From Terrimesophilobacter sp044464485 (lineage in GTDB: Bacteria > Actinomycetota > Actinomycetes > Actinomycetales > Microbacteriaceae), in NCBI GenBank assembly GCA_044464485.1, contig JBIQLG010000003.1, positions 1 to 64,000 on the forward strand: DNA of 64,000 nucleotides, written 5' to 3'. The notes beneath the pieces are model-generated. The model was not told the DNA's origin. It ran no database searches and worked only from the letters and a program-made list of their open reading frames with translations. This document shows, piece after piece, positions 33,816 to 42,225 of this stretch (positions are counted from its first letter, which is position 1; the number at the start of each line of letters is the position of its first letter). The position numbers were made by a program, and so were the translations under genes.

Positions 33816-35219
33816 ATGACAATGGTCGACACACCAACAACCACCTACAACGAGGCCGAGCTTCAGCAGAAGGCGAAAGATCATCTCTGGATGGCGATGG
33901 CCAGACAGTCGGTGATGGAAACCGGATCAGGAGTTCCCGTCATTGTGCGCGGTGAGGGGCACCATATCTGGGACAGCAAGGGCAAAAAGTATTTTGATGC
34001 CTTGAGCGGCCTCTTTGTGGTCAACGTCGGGCACGGCCGCCGCCGACTCGCGGAAGCCGCCGCACGTCAGGCCGAACAGCTGGCATTTTTCCCCACCTGG
34101 TCTTACGCGCATCCGACGGCGATCGAGCTTGCCGACCGCCTCGCAGACCTTGCGCCAGGCGACCTCAACCGCGTGTTCTTTTCGTCGGGAGGCGGCGAAG
34201 CCAACGAAACGGCATTCAAGCTCGCGAAGTACTTTTGGAAGTTGCAGGGCAGGGGAACCAAACACAAGGTGATTTCACGCTCCATCGCCTACCACGGCAC
34301 GCCCCAGGGTGCGCTCGCCATCACGGGCATTCCCGGCATGAAGGAAATGTTCGAACCCGTCACTCCGGGAGGTTTCCGGGTTCCCAACACGAACTACTAT
34401 CGGGCTGAAGAGATGGGATACACCGGCAGTCCGGAAGGCTTTGGGCAGTGGGCTGCCAATCGCATCGAGGAAATGATCGAATTCGAGGGTCCAGAGACTG
34501 TCGCGGCCGTATTCCTCGAGCCGGTCCAGAATTCCGGTGGCTGCTTCCCGCCACCACCCGGATACTTTCAACGCGTGCGTGAAATTTGCGACAAATACGA
34601 TGTTCTGCTGGTTGCCGACGAAGTGATTACCGGGTTTGGACGCATCGGAAACACGTTTGCGTCCACGACGTATGACTTCGTCCCCGACATGATCACGTGC
34701 GCGAAGGCACTGACGAGCGGCTACTCGCCCGCGGGTGCGACGATCATCAACGAGCGAATTTACGAGCCGTTCAAACACGGCGACACCACGTTCTATCACG
34801 GCTACACGTGGGGCGGACATCCGGTCTCCTCTGCGGTGGCGCTCGAGAACCTCGACATCATGGAAGAAGAAAAACTCAACGAGCGCGTTCGTGAGAACTC
34901 GCCGATCTTCCGCGCGACGCTCGAGAAGCTCATGGACTTGCCGATCGTCGGCGACGTGCGCGGTGACGGATACTTCTTCGGCATCGAGCTGGTGAAGGAC
35001 AAGGCGACGAAGGAGACGTTCACAGACGATGAGTCCGAGCGACTGCTGCGCGGGTTCCTCTCCAAGGCGCTCTATGACGCGGGGCTCTACTGCCGCGCGG
35101 ATGACCGTGGCGACCCCGTGGTTCAGCTCGCGCCGCCGCTCACGATCGGGCCGACCGAATTCGACGAGATCGAAGGGATTCTTCGCAGCGTCCTGACCGA
35201 GGCCTGGACACGGCTCTAA
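33816..35219 (+). CDS. Class III omega-aminotransferase (putrescine-pyruvate type)
   Basis: 467-residue PLP aminotransferase of the SpuC/omega-amino acid:pyruvate branch. SSGGGEANETAFKLAKYFW binds cofactor phosphate. LLVADEVITGFGRIG has the ring-binding aspartate. ITCAKALTSGYSP carries the Schiff-base lysine K297, and YTWGGHPVSSA is family-specific. It is predicted to transaminate putrescine, cadaverine or a similar diamine to an aminoaldehyde with pyruvate, giving alanine, which ald can recycle. The start ATGACAATGG has AAGG 10 nt upstream; a second ATG two codons later is also possible. It is followed by an amine oxidase gene. Confidence 0.85.
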   Translation: MTMVDTPTTTYNEAELQQKAKDHLWMAMARQSVMETGSGVPVIVRGEGHHIWDSKGKKYFDALSGLFVVNVGHGRRRLAEAAARQAEQLAFFPTWSYAHPTAIELADRLADLAPGDLNRVFFSSGGGEANETAFKLAKYFWKLQGRGTKHKVISRSIAYHGTPQGALAITGIPGMKEMFEPVTPGGFRVPNTNYYRAEEMGYTGSPEGFGQWAANRIEEMIEFEGPETVAAVFLEPVQNSGGCFPPPPGYFQRVREICDKYDVLLVADEVITGFGRIGNTFASTTYDFVPDMITCAKALTSGYSPAGATIINERIYEPFKHGDTTFYHGYTWGGHPVSSAVALENLDIMEEEKLNERVRENSPIFRATLEKLMDLPIVGDVRGDGYFFGIELVKDKATKETFTDDESERLLRGFLSKALYDAGLYCRADDRGDPVVQLAPPLTIGPTEFDEIEGILRSVLTEAWTRL

Positions 35220-35274
35220 ACCACTGCCTCGCCCTCGCCGTCGCATCGATCGCATCGCCCTCGTGACTGTTCGT

Positions 35275-35347
35275 AACTCAGGCAGGGTGTGTGAACCGAC
35301 CGCAACTCGCCGAGATTGGTAGCCACAATGACGAAATTGCCTGAGTT
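35275..35347 (+). promoter_or_regulatory. 10-bp perfect inverted repeat abutting the oxidase start codon
   Basis: AACTCAGGCA (35275-35284) and TGCCTGAGTT (35338-35347) are exact reverse complements separated by 53 nt. The right arm ends directly before the GTG at 35348, so a folded leader would place the initiation region in a stem. It may instead be a pair of operator half-sites. The rest of the 128-bp gap (35220-35347) shows nothing I recognise. Confidence 0.5.
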
Positions 35348-36721
35348 GTGAACACGTCCGGGTATCGGGAACTGAGCTTCTGGTTCGATTCCCTTGTGGA
35401 GTCCGGTGCGGATGACCTCGCGCCACGTCCTGCGCTGAGCGGCGACTGCGAAGTCGACGTCGCCATCGTGGGCGCCGGGCTGACGGGGCTGTGGAGCGCG
35501 TACTACTTGCTCAAGCGCGATCCCGGGCTTCGCGTAATCCTTCTCGAGAAGGAAATCGCCGGGTTCGGAGCCTCGGGACGCAACGGCGGTTGGTGTTCTG
35601 CACTGTTCCCGTCATCAACGGCCGCGATGGAACGCCGGCACGGGCTGGATGCCGCCCTCGCGATGCGCTGCGCCATGATCGACACGGTAGCCGAGGTTGG
35701 GCGCGCGGCGGCGGCCGAGGGCATCGATTGCGACTTTGCGCGAGGCGGCACGCTGCTGTTCGCCCGATCGCAACCTCAACTCGAACGCGCTCGAAGCGAA
35801 ATCGCCGAAGCGCGGCATTACGGAGTCGACCGTGTCGAAGAGCTCGGCGATCGAACGCATCCGACCAAGACTCTCGCAACCCTGCTCGAGCCCGAGTGCG
35901 CTCGGCTCCACCCCGGAAAACTCGTCCGAGGGCTTGCGAAAGTCGTCGAGAGCATGGGCGCGACGATCGCCGAGCACACCGAAGTGAAGTCGTGGGAGCC
36001 GCACCGAGTTCACACGTCGCGCGGGACGGTCACGGCGGAATCCATCGTCATCGCGACCGAGGGCTTCGGCGCATCACTCCCGCAAACGCACCGCCGCATC
36101 TTGCCCTTGTATTCGCTCATGATCGCGACGGAGCCGCTTCCGGACTCGTTCTGGGATGAGATCGGCATTGGACACGGTCAGACGTTCAGCGACTTCCGGC
36201 ACTTGCTGATCTACGGCCAGCGCACCGCCGACAACCGCTTTGCCTTCGGTGGCCGAGGCGCACGATACCACTGGGGCAGCACAATCCGGTCGGAATATGA
36301 TCGTGTTCCCAGGGTGTTCGAACACCTCAGGCGAACGCTCGTGGAGCTTTTCCCGCAGGCTGCCGATGCCGTCGTCACGCACCGCTGGGGCGGCCCGATC
36401 GGAGTACCGCGCGACTGGCATGCTTCAGTTGAATTTGATGAGAAAACGGGAATTGCCTGGGCGGGCGGATACGTGGGCGACGGGCTCAGCACCACCAATC
36501 TGGCCGGGCGAACGATCGCCGACCTCCTGACGAACGCGGAAACCGAGCTCGTTGATCTGCCTTGGGTGAACCATCGTTCCCGCACGTGGGAACCGGAACC
36601 GTTGCGATTTGTCGGGGCGAACCTCGGGCTCGTCGCGATGGATATCGCCGACCTTGAGGAGCGCGTGACACAGCGCCCCTCGCTCGCCGCGAAAATCATG
36701 TCCCCACTCGTGGGCGGCTAA
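35348..36721 (+). CDS. FAD-dependent amine oxidoreductase (DAO/PuuB-like family)
   Basis: 457 residues. The N-terminal RELSFWFDSL is typical of gamma-glutamylputrescine-oxidase-like proteins. A Rossmann FAD site VAIVGAGLTGLWSA (about 38-51) and GASGRNGGWCSALF follow. C-terminal FGGRGARYHW, AGGYVGDGLSTTNLAGR and RTWEPEPLRFVG complete the DAO fold. It is predicted to oxidise a primary or secondary amine to imine/aldehyde with release of ammonia or amine and peroxide. GTG 35348 is the only reasonable start, since no in-frame ATG precedes the flavin motif. It has no clear Shine-Dalgarno and directly follows an inverted repeat. The stop overlaps the convergent ABC gene (CTAA). Confidence 0.85.
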   Translation: MNTSGYRELSFWFDSLVESGADDLAPRPALSGDCEVDVAIVGAGLTGLWSAYYLLKRDPGLRVILLEKEIAGFGASGRNGGWCSALFPSSTAAMERRHGLDAALAMRCAMIDTVAEVGRAAAAEGIDCDFARGGTLLFARSQPQLERARSEIAEARHYGVDRVEELGDRTHPTKTLATLLEPECARLHPGKLVRGLAKVVESMGATIAEHTEVKSWEPHRVHTSRGTVTAESIVIATEGFGASLPQTHRRILPLYSLMIATEPLPDSFWDEIGIGHGQTFSDFRHLLIYGQRTADNRFAFGGRGARYHWGSTIRSEYDRVPRVFEHLRRTLVELFPQAADAVVTHRWGGPIGVPRDWHASVEFDEKTGIAWAGGYVGDGLSTTNLAGRTIADLLTNAETELVDLPWVNHRSRTWEPEPLRFVGANLGLVAMDIADLEERVTQRPSLAAKIMSPLVGG

Positions 36722-38796
36722 TCCTCGGTCGCGCCTGCCACGGGAATGCTGCCCGTCGCGACGCTTGCGACAGGAACGCTCGCCGTCGGCACGCTCGCTG
36801 GCACCGAATCGTCAATGAGCTCGTCATCGGTCAGCGCGGGACCCGCAAATTGCGCGTCGTACAGTCGCGCGTAAGCGCCATCCGCGTCGAGCAATTCGGC
36901 GTGCGTTCCCTGCTCGACGATCTGACCGTTCTCCATCACGAGGATGAGGTCGGCGTCGCGGATCGTGGAGAGCCGGTGCGCGATGACGAAACTCGTGCGA
37001 TCGCTGCGCAGCGCCGCCATCGCGTGCTGCACGAGCACCTCGGTGCGCGTGTCGACGGAGCTTGTCGCCTCGTCCAGGATGAGGACGCTGGGCTTCGCGA
37101 GGAACGCGCGCGCGATCGTCAGGAGTTGCTTCTCCCCCGCGCTCACGTTCGACGCCTCGTCGTCCAGCACGGTGTCATAGCCGTCGGGCAGCGTGCGCAC
37201 GAATCGGTCCACATAGGTGGCGGTTGCCGCATCGATGATTTCCTCATCAGTGGCGTCGAGCCTCCCGTAGGCGATGTTGTCGCGGATGGTGCCGGCAAAC
37301 AACCACGTGTCCTGCAGCACCATTCCGACGCGGCTGCGCAGGTCGTCACGTGTCATGTCGGCAATGTCAACGCCATCCAGAGTGATGCGGCCCGAGTTCA
37401 GTTCGTAAAACCTCATGATGAGGTTCACGAGAGTCGTCTTTCCCGCGCCCGTGGGACCGACGATGGCGATCGTGTGCCCCGGATCTGCGGTGAGGTTGAT
37501 GTGCTCGATGAGCGGCTTCTCCTCCGCATAGCGGAACGAGACGTCCTCGAACTTCAGCAAGCCGCGGGCGACGTCGGGCGACTTCGCCGGGGAAACATCC
37601 TCGCTTTGATCCTCCGCATCCAGGAGTTCGAATACGCGCTCGGCCGAGGCGACCCCGGACTGCAGCAGGTTCGCCATGCTGCCCAACTGCGTAACGGGTT
37701 GCGTGAACTGACGGGAGTACTGAATGAATGCCTGGATATCTCCGATGCGCATCGCCCCGCTCGCAACCTGCAGACCGCCTACGACGGCAATGGCCACGTA
37801 CACGAGGTTCCCCACGAACATCATGGAGGGCATGATGATACCCGAAACGAATTGCGCACCGAAGCTGGCCCGGTAGAGCTCCTCATTTTTGCTCGTGAAC
37901 ACCGCGCTTACCTCTTTCTGGCGGCCGAACACCTTCACGAGCGCGTGGCCGGTGAAGTTCTCTTCGATCTGAGCGTTCAATTCGCCGGTGTGCTTCCACT
38001 GGGAGACGAACATCTTTTGCGATCGCTTGGCGATGACGACCGTAATGATGAGCGACATGGGGATCGTCACAAGGGCGATCACCGTCAACAGCGGCGAGGT
38101 GAGCAGCATCATCGTGAGAACGCCCAACACCATCAACAGGGATGTGACGATCTGGCTCAGGGTCTGCTGCAGGCTTTGCGAAATGTTGTCGATGTCATTG
38201 GTCACGCGGCTGAGCAGTTCACCGCGCGGGGTTTTATCGAAGTAGCTCAGGGGCAGCCGGTTGATCTTCTTTTCAATGTCTTCGCGCATCCGGTAGACGG
38301 TGTTTTGCACGACGTCATTGAGCACGTACGCCTGAAGCCATCCGAAAACGGAAGACAGGATGTAGAGCGAAAGTACCCAGATCAGGATCATCGACACCGC
38401 GTGAAAATCGATCCCCACGCCGGGCGTCAAGTGCATGCCGCTCAACAGATCAGCCTGGCCGTCCTGACCGCGAGCACGCAAACCATCAATGATCTGCGCC
38501 TGGGTCACGCCTGCCGGAAGGGTCTTGGATATCGCGCCCTCGAAGATGAGCGTCGTCGCATTGCCGAGGAGCTTTGGTCCGACGACGGTCATGGCGACGC
38601 TTCCGACGGCCAGAAGCAACACGCCGATGACGCGCATCCACTCCGGCCGAAGGCGACCAATCAACCGTTTAGCCGATGGTCCAAAGTTCATGGATTTTTC
38701 GACCGGCATTCCCGCCCCGCCGAACGGTCCTCCCCCGCCTGGTCCGCGCCTGACCGGAGGCCGTGCGGTGGTGCTGGTCTTCTGTTCGTCGCTCAT
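36718..38796 (-). CDS. ABC exporter half-transporter, catalytically competent subunit
   Basis: 692 residues, type IV ABC exporter. A ~70-residue Gly/Pro-rich N-terminus leads to six transmembrane helices (to about 380) and a nucleotide-binding domain with Walker A GPTGAGKTT and Walker B LILDEATSSVD (glutamate kept). The signature is altered to NVSAGEKQL instead of LSGGQ. The C-terminus ends in Val/Ser/Ala/Pro repeats (SVPTASVPVASVATGSIPV). The start overlaps the stop of the partner gene (ATGA). Together with the partner's Walker B Asp, this suits an asymmetric heterodimer like TM287/288 or LmrCD. The substrate may be a drug or lipid. Confidence 0.88.
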   Translation of the reverse strand: MSDEQKTSTTARPPVRRGPGGGGPFGGAGMPVEKSMNFGPSAKRLIGRLRPEWMRVIGVLLLAVGSVAMTVVGPKLLGNATTLIFEGAISKTLPAGVTQAQIIDGLRARGQDGQADLLSGMHLTPGVGIDFHAVSMILIWVLSLYILSSVFGWLQAYVLNDVVQNTVYRMREDIEKKINRLPLSYFDKTPRGELLSRVTNDIDNISQSLQQTLSQIVTSLLMVLGVLTMMLLTSPLLTVIALVTIPMSLIITVVIAKRSQKMFVSQWKHTGELNAQIEENFTGHALVKVFGRQKEVSAVFTSKNEELYRASFGAQFVSGIIMPSMMFVGNLVYVAIAVVGGLQVASGAMRIGDIQAFIQYSRQFTQPVTQLGSMANLLQSGVASAERVFELLDAEDQSEDVSPAKSPDVARGLLKFEDVSFRYAEEKPLIEHINLTADPGHTIAIVGPTGAGKTTLVNLIMRFYELNSGRITLDGVDIADMTRDDLRSRVGMVLQDTWLFAGTIRDNIAYGRLDATDEEIIDAATATYVDRFVRTLPDGYDTVLDDEASNVSAGEKQLLTIARAFLAKPSVLILDEATSSVDTRTEVLVQHAMAALRSDRTSFVIAHRLSTIRDADLILVMENGQIVEQGTHAELLDADGAYARLYDAQFAGPALTDDELIDDSVPASVPTASVPVASVATGSIPVAGATED

Positions 38797-40526
38797 ACTG
38801 CTTCCTCCGCCGTGAGTTGCGATGACACAATCTCGGCGTATGTCTCGTTACCGTCATTCAATTCGTCATGGGTGCCCACCCCGACGATCTCGCCGTTTTC
38901 CAAAACGATGATCTGTTCGGCATCGATGATCGTGGAAACGCGCTGGGCGACAACGATCATCGTTGCGTCCTTCACCTTGCGCTTCAACGCCTGCCGGAGG
39001 CGCGCATCCGTACTCGTGTCCAGGGCGGAAAACGAGTCATCGAACACGTAAATCTCGGGCCTCTTGACGAGGGTCCGCGCAATGGCAAGCCGCTGCCGCT
39101 GGCCGCCAGAGACGTTGGTTCCGCCTTGAGAAATGGGCGCGTCGAGTCCCCCTTCCATTTCGGAGACGAAATGCCGCGCTTGCGCAATGTCCAGGGCCTC
39201 CCAAAGTTCGTCATCCGTGGCGTCGGGATTGCCATAGCGAAGATTGGATGCGACAGTGCCAGAGAACAAATACGGCTTCTGCGGAACCAGCCCGATACGA
39301 CTCCACAGCAGATCAGGGTCGAGCTCGCGAACATCCACGCCATCCACCAGCACTGCGCCGCCCGTCACGTCGAACAGGCGCGGAAGCAGGTTGACCAACG
39401 TCGTTTTGCCCGACCCGGTGCTCCCGATGATCGCGGTCATCTTCCCGGGGCGCACGGCAAAATTGAGGTTCTTGAGAACGGGCTCCTCAGCGCCGGGGTA
39501 CTGAAACGTCGCGTCGAGGAACTCCACCGTACCGACCTCCGACAGCGTCGTGACCGGGTTGCTCGGCATCGTCACCGACGTCTTTGTTTCCAGCACCTCA
39601 CCGATTCGGTCGGCACTCACTGCCGCGCGCGGGAGCAGGATACCCATCATGGTGGCCATCATGACGCCCATGAGAATCTGCATGAGGTACTGCATAAATG
39701 CCATGAGCGTGCCCACCTGGATGTCGCCGTCCCCGACGCGGATGCCGCCAAACCAAATGACCGCAACGGTAGAGACGTTCATGACGAGCATGACCGTCGG
39801 AAACATGAGCGCAAACAATCGACCTGCGCTCACCGCGGTTGCCGTCAGTTGTGCGTTGGCATCCGCGAATCGATCGGTCTCGTGCCTTTCTCTCACGAAT
39901 GCGCGGATGACCCTGATTCCCGTGAGCTGTTCGCGTAGAACGAGATTGACTTTGTCAATTCGCCGCTGCATGAGTCGGAACAACGGCACCATGCGCGACA
40001 TGATCGCGCCGACAGCGAGGAGCAGCACCGGGATGCTGACGGCCATGAGCCACGACAGACCGACGTCCTGCTGAAGCGCCATGATGACTCCGCCGATGGC
40101 CAGCATCGGAGCGGACACGAATAGCGTGAGGCTCATGAGAGTGACCATCTGCACCTGTTGCACATCGTTGGTCGTTCGGGTGATGAGCGACGGTGCGCCG
40201 AATTGCGCTACTTCACGCTCGGAAAAGTCACTCACGGTGCGAAAAATGCCGTTGCGCAGGTCCCGCCCGAGCGACATGGCAACTTTCGCTCCGAAATACA
40301 CGGCGGTGATTGCGCACGCGATTTGTAACAGTGTGATACCGAGCATGACCGCGCCGACGGCGAAGATGTACTGCACGTCACCCTTGGCGATTCCATTGTC
40401 GACGATGTCGGCGTTCAATGTCGGCAGATAGAGCGACGCGAGCGATTGCGCCAGTTGGAAGGCTCCCACCGCGATAAGCATGGGCCAATATTGAGCGAGG
40501 TAACGCCGCAAAATTTTGAGTAGCAT
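38793..40526 (-). CDS. ABC exporter half-transporter with degenerate Walker B
   Basis: 577 residues, six transmembrane helices then a nucleotide-binding domain with Walker A GSTGSGKTT and canonical signature NVSGGQRQRLAIA. Walker B is YVFDDSFSALD, in which Asp replaces the catalytic Glu, a feature of the non-hydrolysing site in heterodimeric exporters. The start at 40526 (MLLKILRRYLAQYWP) directly precedes the first helix; the extra 50 codons upstream overlap the TetR gene and are rejected. The tetR-ABC-ABC order, with 7 bp and 4-bp-overlap spacing, indicates one operon under TetR control. Confidence 0.88.
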   Translation of the reverse strand: MLLKILRRYLAQYWPMLIAVGAFQLAQSLASLYLPTLNADIVDNGIAKGDVQYIFAVGAVMLGITLLQIACAITAVYFGAKVAMSLGRDLRNGIFRTVSDFSEREVAQFGAPSLITRTTNDVQQVQMVTLMSLTLFVSAPMLAIGGVIMALQQDVGLSWLMAVSIPVLLLAVGAIMSRMVPLFRLMQRRIDKVNLVLREQLTGIRVIRAFVRERHETDRFADANAQLTATAVSAGRLFALMFPTVMLVMNVSTVAVIWFGGIRVGDGDIQVGTLMAFMQYLMQILMGVMMATMMGILLPRAAVSADRIGEVLETKTSVTMPSNPVTTLSEVGTVEFLDATFQYPGAEEPVLKNLNFAVRPGKMTAIIGSTGSGKTTLVNLLPRLFDVTGGAVLVDGVDVRELDPDLLWSRIGLVPQKPYLFSGTVASNLRYGNPDATDDELWEALDIAQARHFVSEMEGGLDAPISQGGTNVSGGQRQRLAIARTLVKRPEIYVFDDSFSALDTSTDARLRQALKRKVKDATMIVVAQRVSTIIDAEQIIVLENGEIVGVGTHDELNDGNETYAEIVSSQLTAEEAV

Positions 40527-40533
40527 GTAGTCC

Positions 40534-41166
40534 TTAGTTCTGACGTGTGGTTGAGGTGCATGTGGGAGACGCCGACTGGTCGGTGGGCTTTCCCGCGATT
40601 CCGTACAGCACGAGTTGCGCGAGTTGGGGAGTCGTGAATTCCGTTCCCGTGTTGAAATGCTTGATGGACGCGGCAAACGTGACGAGCCGAATGGCGTTGG
40701 CAGTTTGTTCTGACGACCAGTTCAGCTGCTCCGCATGCGGTGCGAGAACTTCGCCGACATACTCGGCAAAGACGTGTCGTTCGTGGTGAGCCGGTGGCGT
40801 GACCGAGCGGATCGCGGCCATCACTCGGAATACGTCGCTGAAGCGCTTTCGCAAGAGCTCGACCATCCGTAGCACTTTGTCGTCGAGCGAGTATTCGTGA
40901 GGGATCGATCGGAACTCCCTCCGCAGGGGTTCAGGGTCGAGAAACTTCTTTACGGCCTCCGCGATGAGTGTTTCTTTGTCGCCGAACGCGCGAAAGATTG
41001 TTCCTTCTGCCACTCCGCTGGCTTCGGCGATTTGGCTGGACGTGAGGTCCATTCCGAATTCGACGAGCAGAGGCATGGTTGCTTCAATGATGCTGGCCCT
41101 GCGCTCCTCCACCGAAAGCGGACGCGCGCGGGTGCTCGTCACCGGCTTCGAGGTTGAGGATTGCAC
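40534..41166 (-). CDS. TetR-family repressor of the ABC exporter operon
   Basis: 210 residues. The N-terminal DNA-binding domain covers about 18-65 with LTSSQIAEASGVAEGTIFRAF and KETLIAEAV. The C-terminal ligand domain is divergent, as is usual. It is the first gene of the tetR-ABC-ABC run, and a perfect 16-bp palindrome lies 16 bp upstream of its ATG, so autoregulation with induction by an exported substrate is expected. The plus-strand zinc-free oxidoreductase gene 130 bp away might share the operator. Confidence 0.9.
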   Translation of the reverse strand: MQSSTSKPVTSTRARPLSVEERRASIIEATMPLLVEFGMDLTSSQIAEASGVAEGTIFRAFGDKETLIAEAVKKFLDPEPLRREFRSIPHEYSLDDKVLRMVELLRKRFSDVFRVMAAIRSVTPPAHHERHVFAEYVGEVLAPHAEQLNWSSEQTANAIRLVTFAASIKHFNTGTEFTTPQLAQLVLYGIAGKPTDQSASPTCTSTTRQN

Positions 41167-41181
41167 GAAGAGACTCTAACT

Positions 41182-41197
41182 GAGTGAGCGCTCACTC
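41182..41197. promoter_or_regulatory. TetR operator, perfect 16-bp palindrome
   Basis: GAGTGAGCGCTCACTC equals its own reverse complement. It lies in the 130-bp divergent region between the tetR and oxidoreductase genes, 15-31 bp from the repressor start codon. The TGAGTGAGC half-site is a form often bound by TetR-family repressors of efflux genes. Confidence 0.75.
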
Positions 41198-41296
41198 CGC
41201 AAGTTTTCGCCCTGTGGATTTGCTGGACGGTGTGCCGCGCTCGGGGCGGCCTAGAATCGGAGGTGGCGACGAAAGACCCACGACAGGAGCACGCAC

Positions 41297-42208
41297 ATGG
41301 CAGCCGCGGTGAGTTACTCGGAGTACGGCGGCCCGGAGGTGCTCAAGGTCATTGAGATCGAAGAACCGCACGCGGGGAACGGACAGGTCCGCGTCGCGGT
41401 TCGCGCCGCAGGCCTGAACCCCTTTGATTTCAAGGTGAGGCGGGGCGGCTATATCCCCAATCACTCATTGCCATCCCTCCAGGGAGCCGAGTTCGCCGGC
41501 GTCATCGACGAAGTCGGGGATGGTGTCACGCGGTGGCAGGTAGGCGATGAGGTTCTAGGGTGGATCGGGCGAGGTGCCCAGGCGCAGTTCGTGGTCGTCC
41601 CCGAGGCGCATGTTGCCGCAAAACCCACAAACCTCGACTGGGCGGTTGCCGGCGGAATCGGGCTCGTCGCCAACACGGCACGTCGAGCGACAGCTGCTCT
41701 CTCCCTCGGCCCCGATGACACCGTGCTGGTGACCGCCGCCGCCGGCGGAGTGGGCTTTCTCGCGGCGCAATTTGCCAGGGCGACGGGCGCCACCGTCATC
41801 GGCACCGCGAGCGAAGCACATCATGATCGTCTCAGCTCCATCGGGATCACGCCGGTATCCTACGGTTCGGGGGAACTCGAGCGGCTGCGTGCGGCGGCGC
41901 CGGACGGTTATACCGCCGCGCTCGATCACGTTGGCGGACGCGCGATCGACACTGCACTTGCACTGGGTATTCCGGCCAACCGGATCAATACGATAGCGGA
42001 TCACGAAGCCGCCGAAAGGTACGGACTCTCCTCGGTAGGTGGAGGCAAGAAAACCTCCGAGGAACTCGCGACGTTTGCGCGCATGGCTTCGGAAGGCGAC
42101 CTCATTGTCCCGATCCGCTCCACCTACCCGCTGCAGGAGGTTGTCGCCGCATACCGCGATCTCGAAACCGGTCATGGCCTCGGAAAGGTAGTTTTGCTCT
42201 TTCCGTGA
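41297..42208 (+). CDS. NADPH:quinone oxidoreductase-like protein (MDR superfamily)
   Basis: 303-residue zinc-independent medium-chain dehydrogenase. The N-terminal GroES-like domain has AAGLNPFDFKVRRGGY and PSLQGAEFAGVI. The cofactor domain has TAAAGGVGFLAAQFARATGA (about 148-167), typical of NADPH-dependent quinone or enone reductases. AGGAG lies 8 nt before the ATG. Its divergence from the TetR/ABC operon across the palindrome suggests common control in a detoxification response. The electron acceptor is not determined. Confidence 0.82.
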   Translation: MAAAVSYSEYGGPEVLKVIEIEEPHAGNGQVRVAVRAAGLNPFDFKVRRGGYIPNHSLPSLQGAEFAGVIDEVGDGVTRWQVGDEVLGWIGRGAQAQFVVVPEAHVAAKPTNLDWAVAGGIGLVANTARRATAALSLGPDDTVLVTAAAGGVGFLAAQFARATGATVIGTASEAHHDRLSSIGITPVSYGSGELERLRAAAPDGYTAALDHVGGRAIDTALALGIPANRINTIADHEAAERYGLSSVGGGKKTSEELATFARMASEGDLIVPIRSTYPLQEVVAAYRDLETGHGLGKVVLLFP

Positions 42209-42225
42209 CAGCGTCGGCGACGGGT

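Noticed and set aside
36850..39051. 733-residue open frame on the plus strand opposite the ABC exporter gene
   Set aside because: Composition is Arg/His/Asp-rich with no domain, and the opposite strand encodes a complete ABC half-transporter. Such frames arise from GC-rich third positions.
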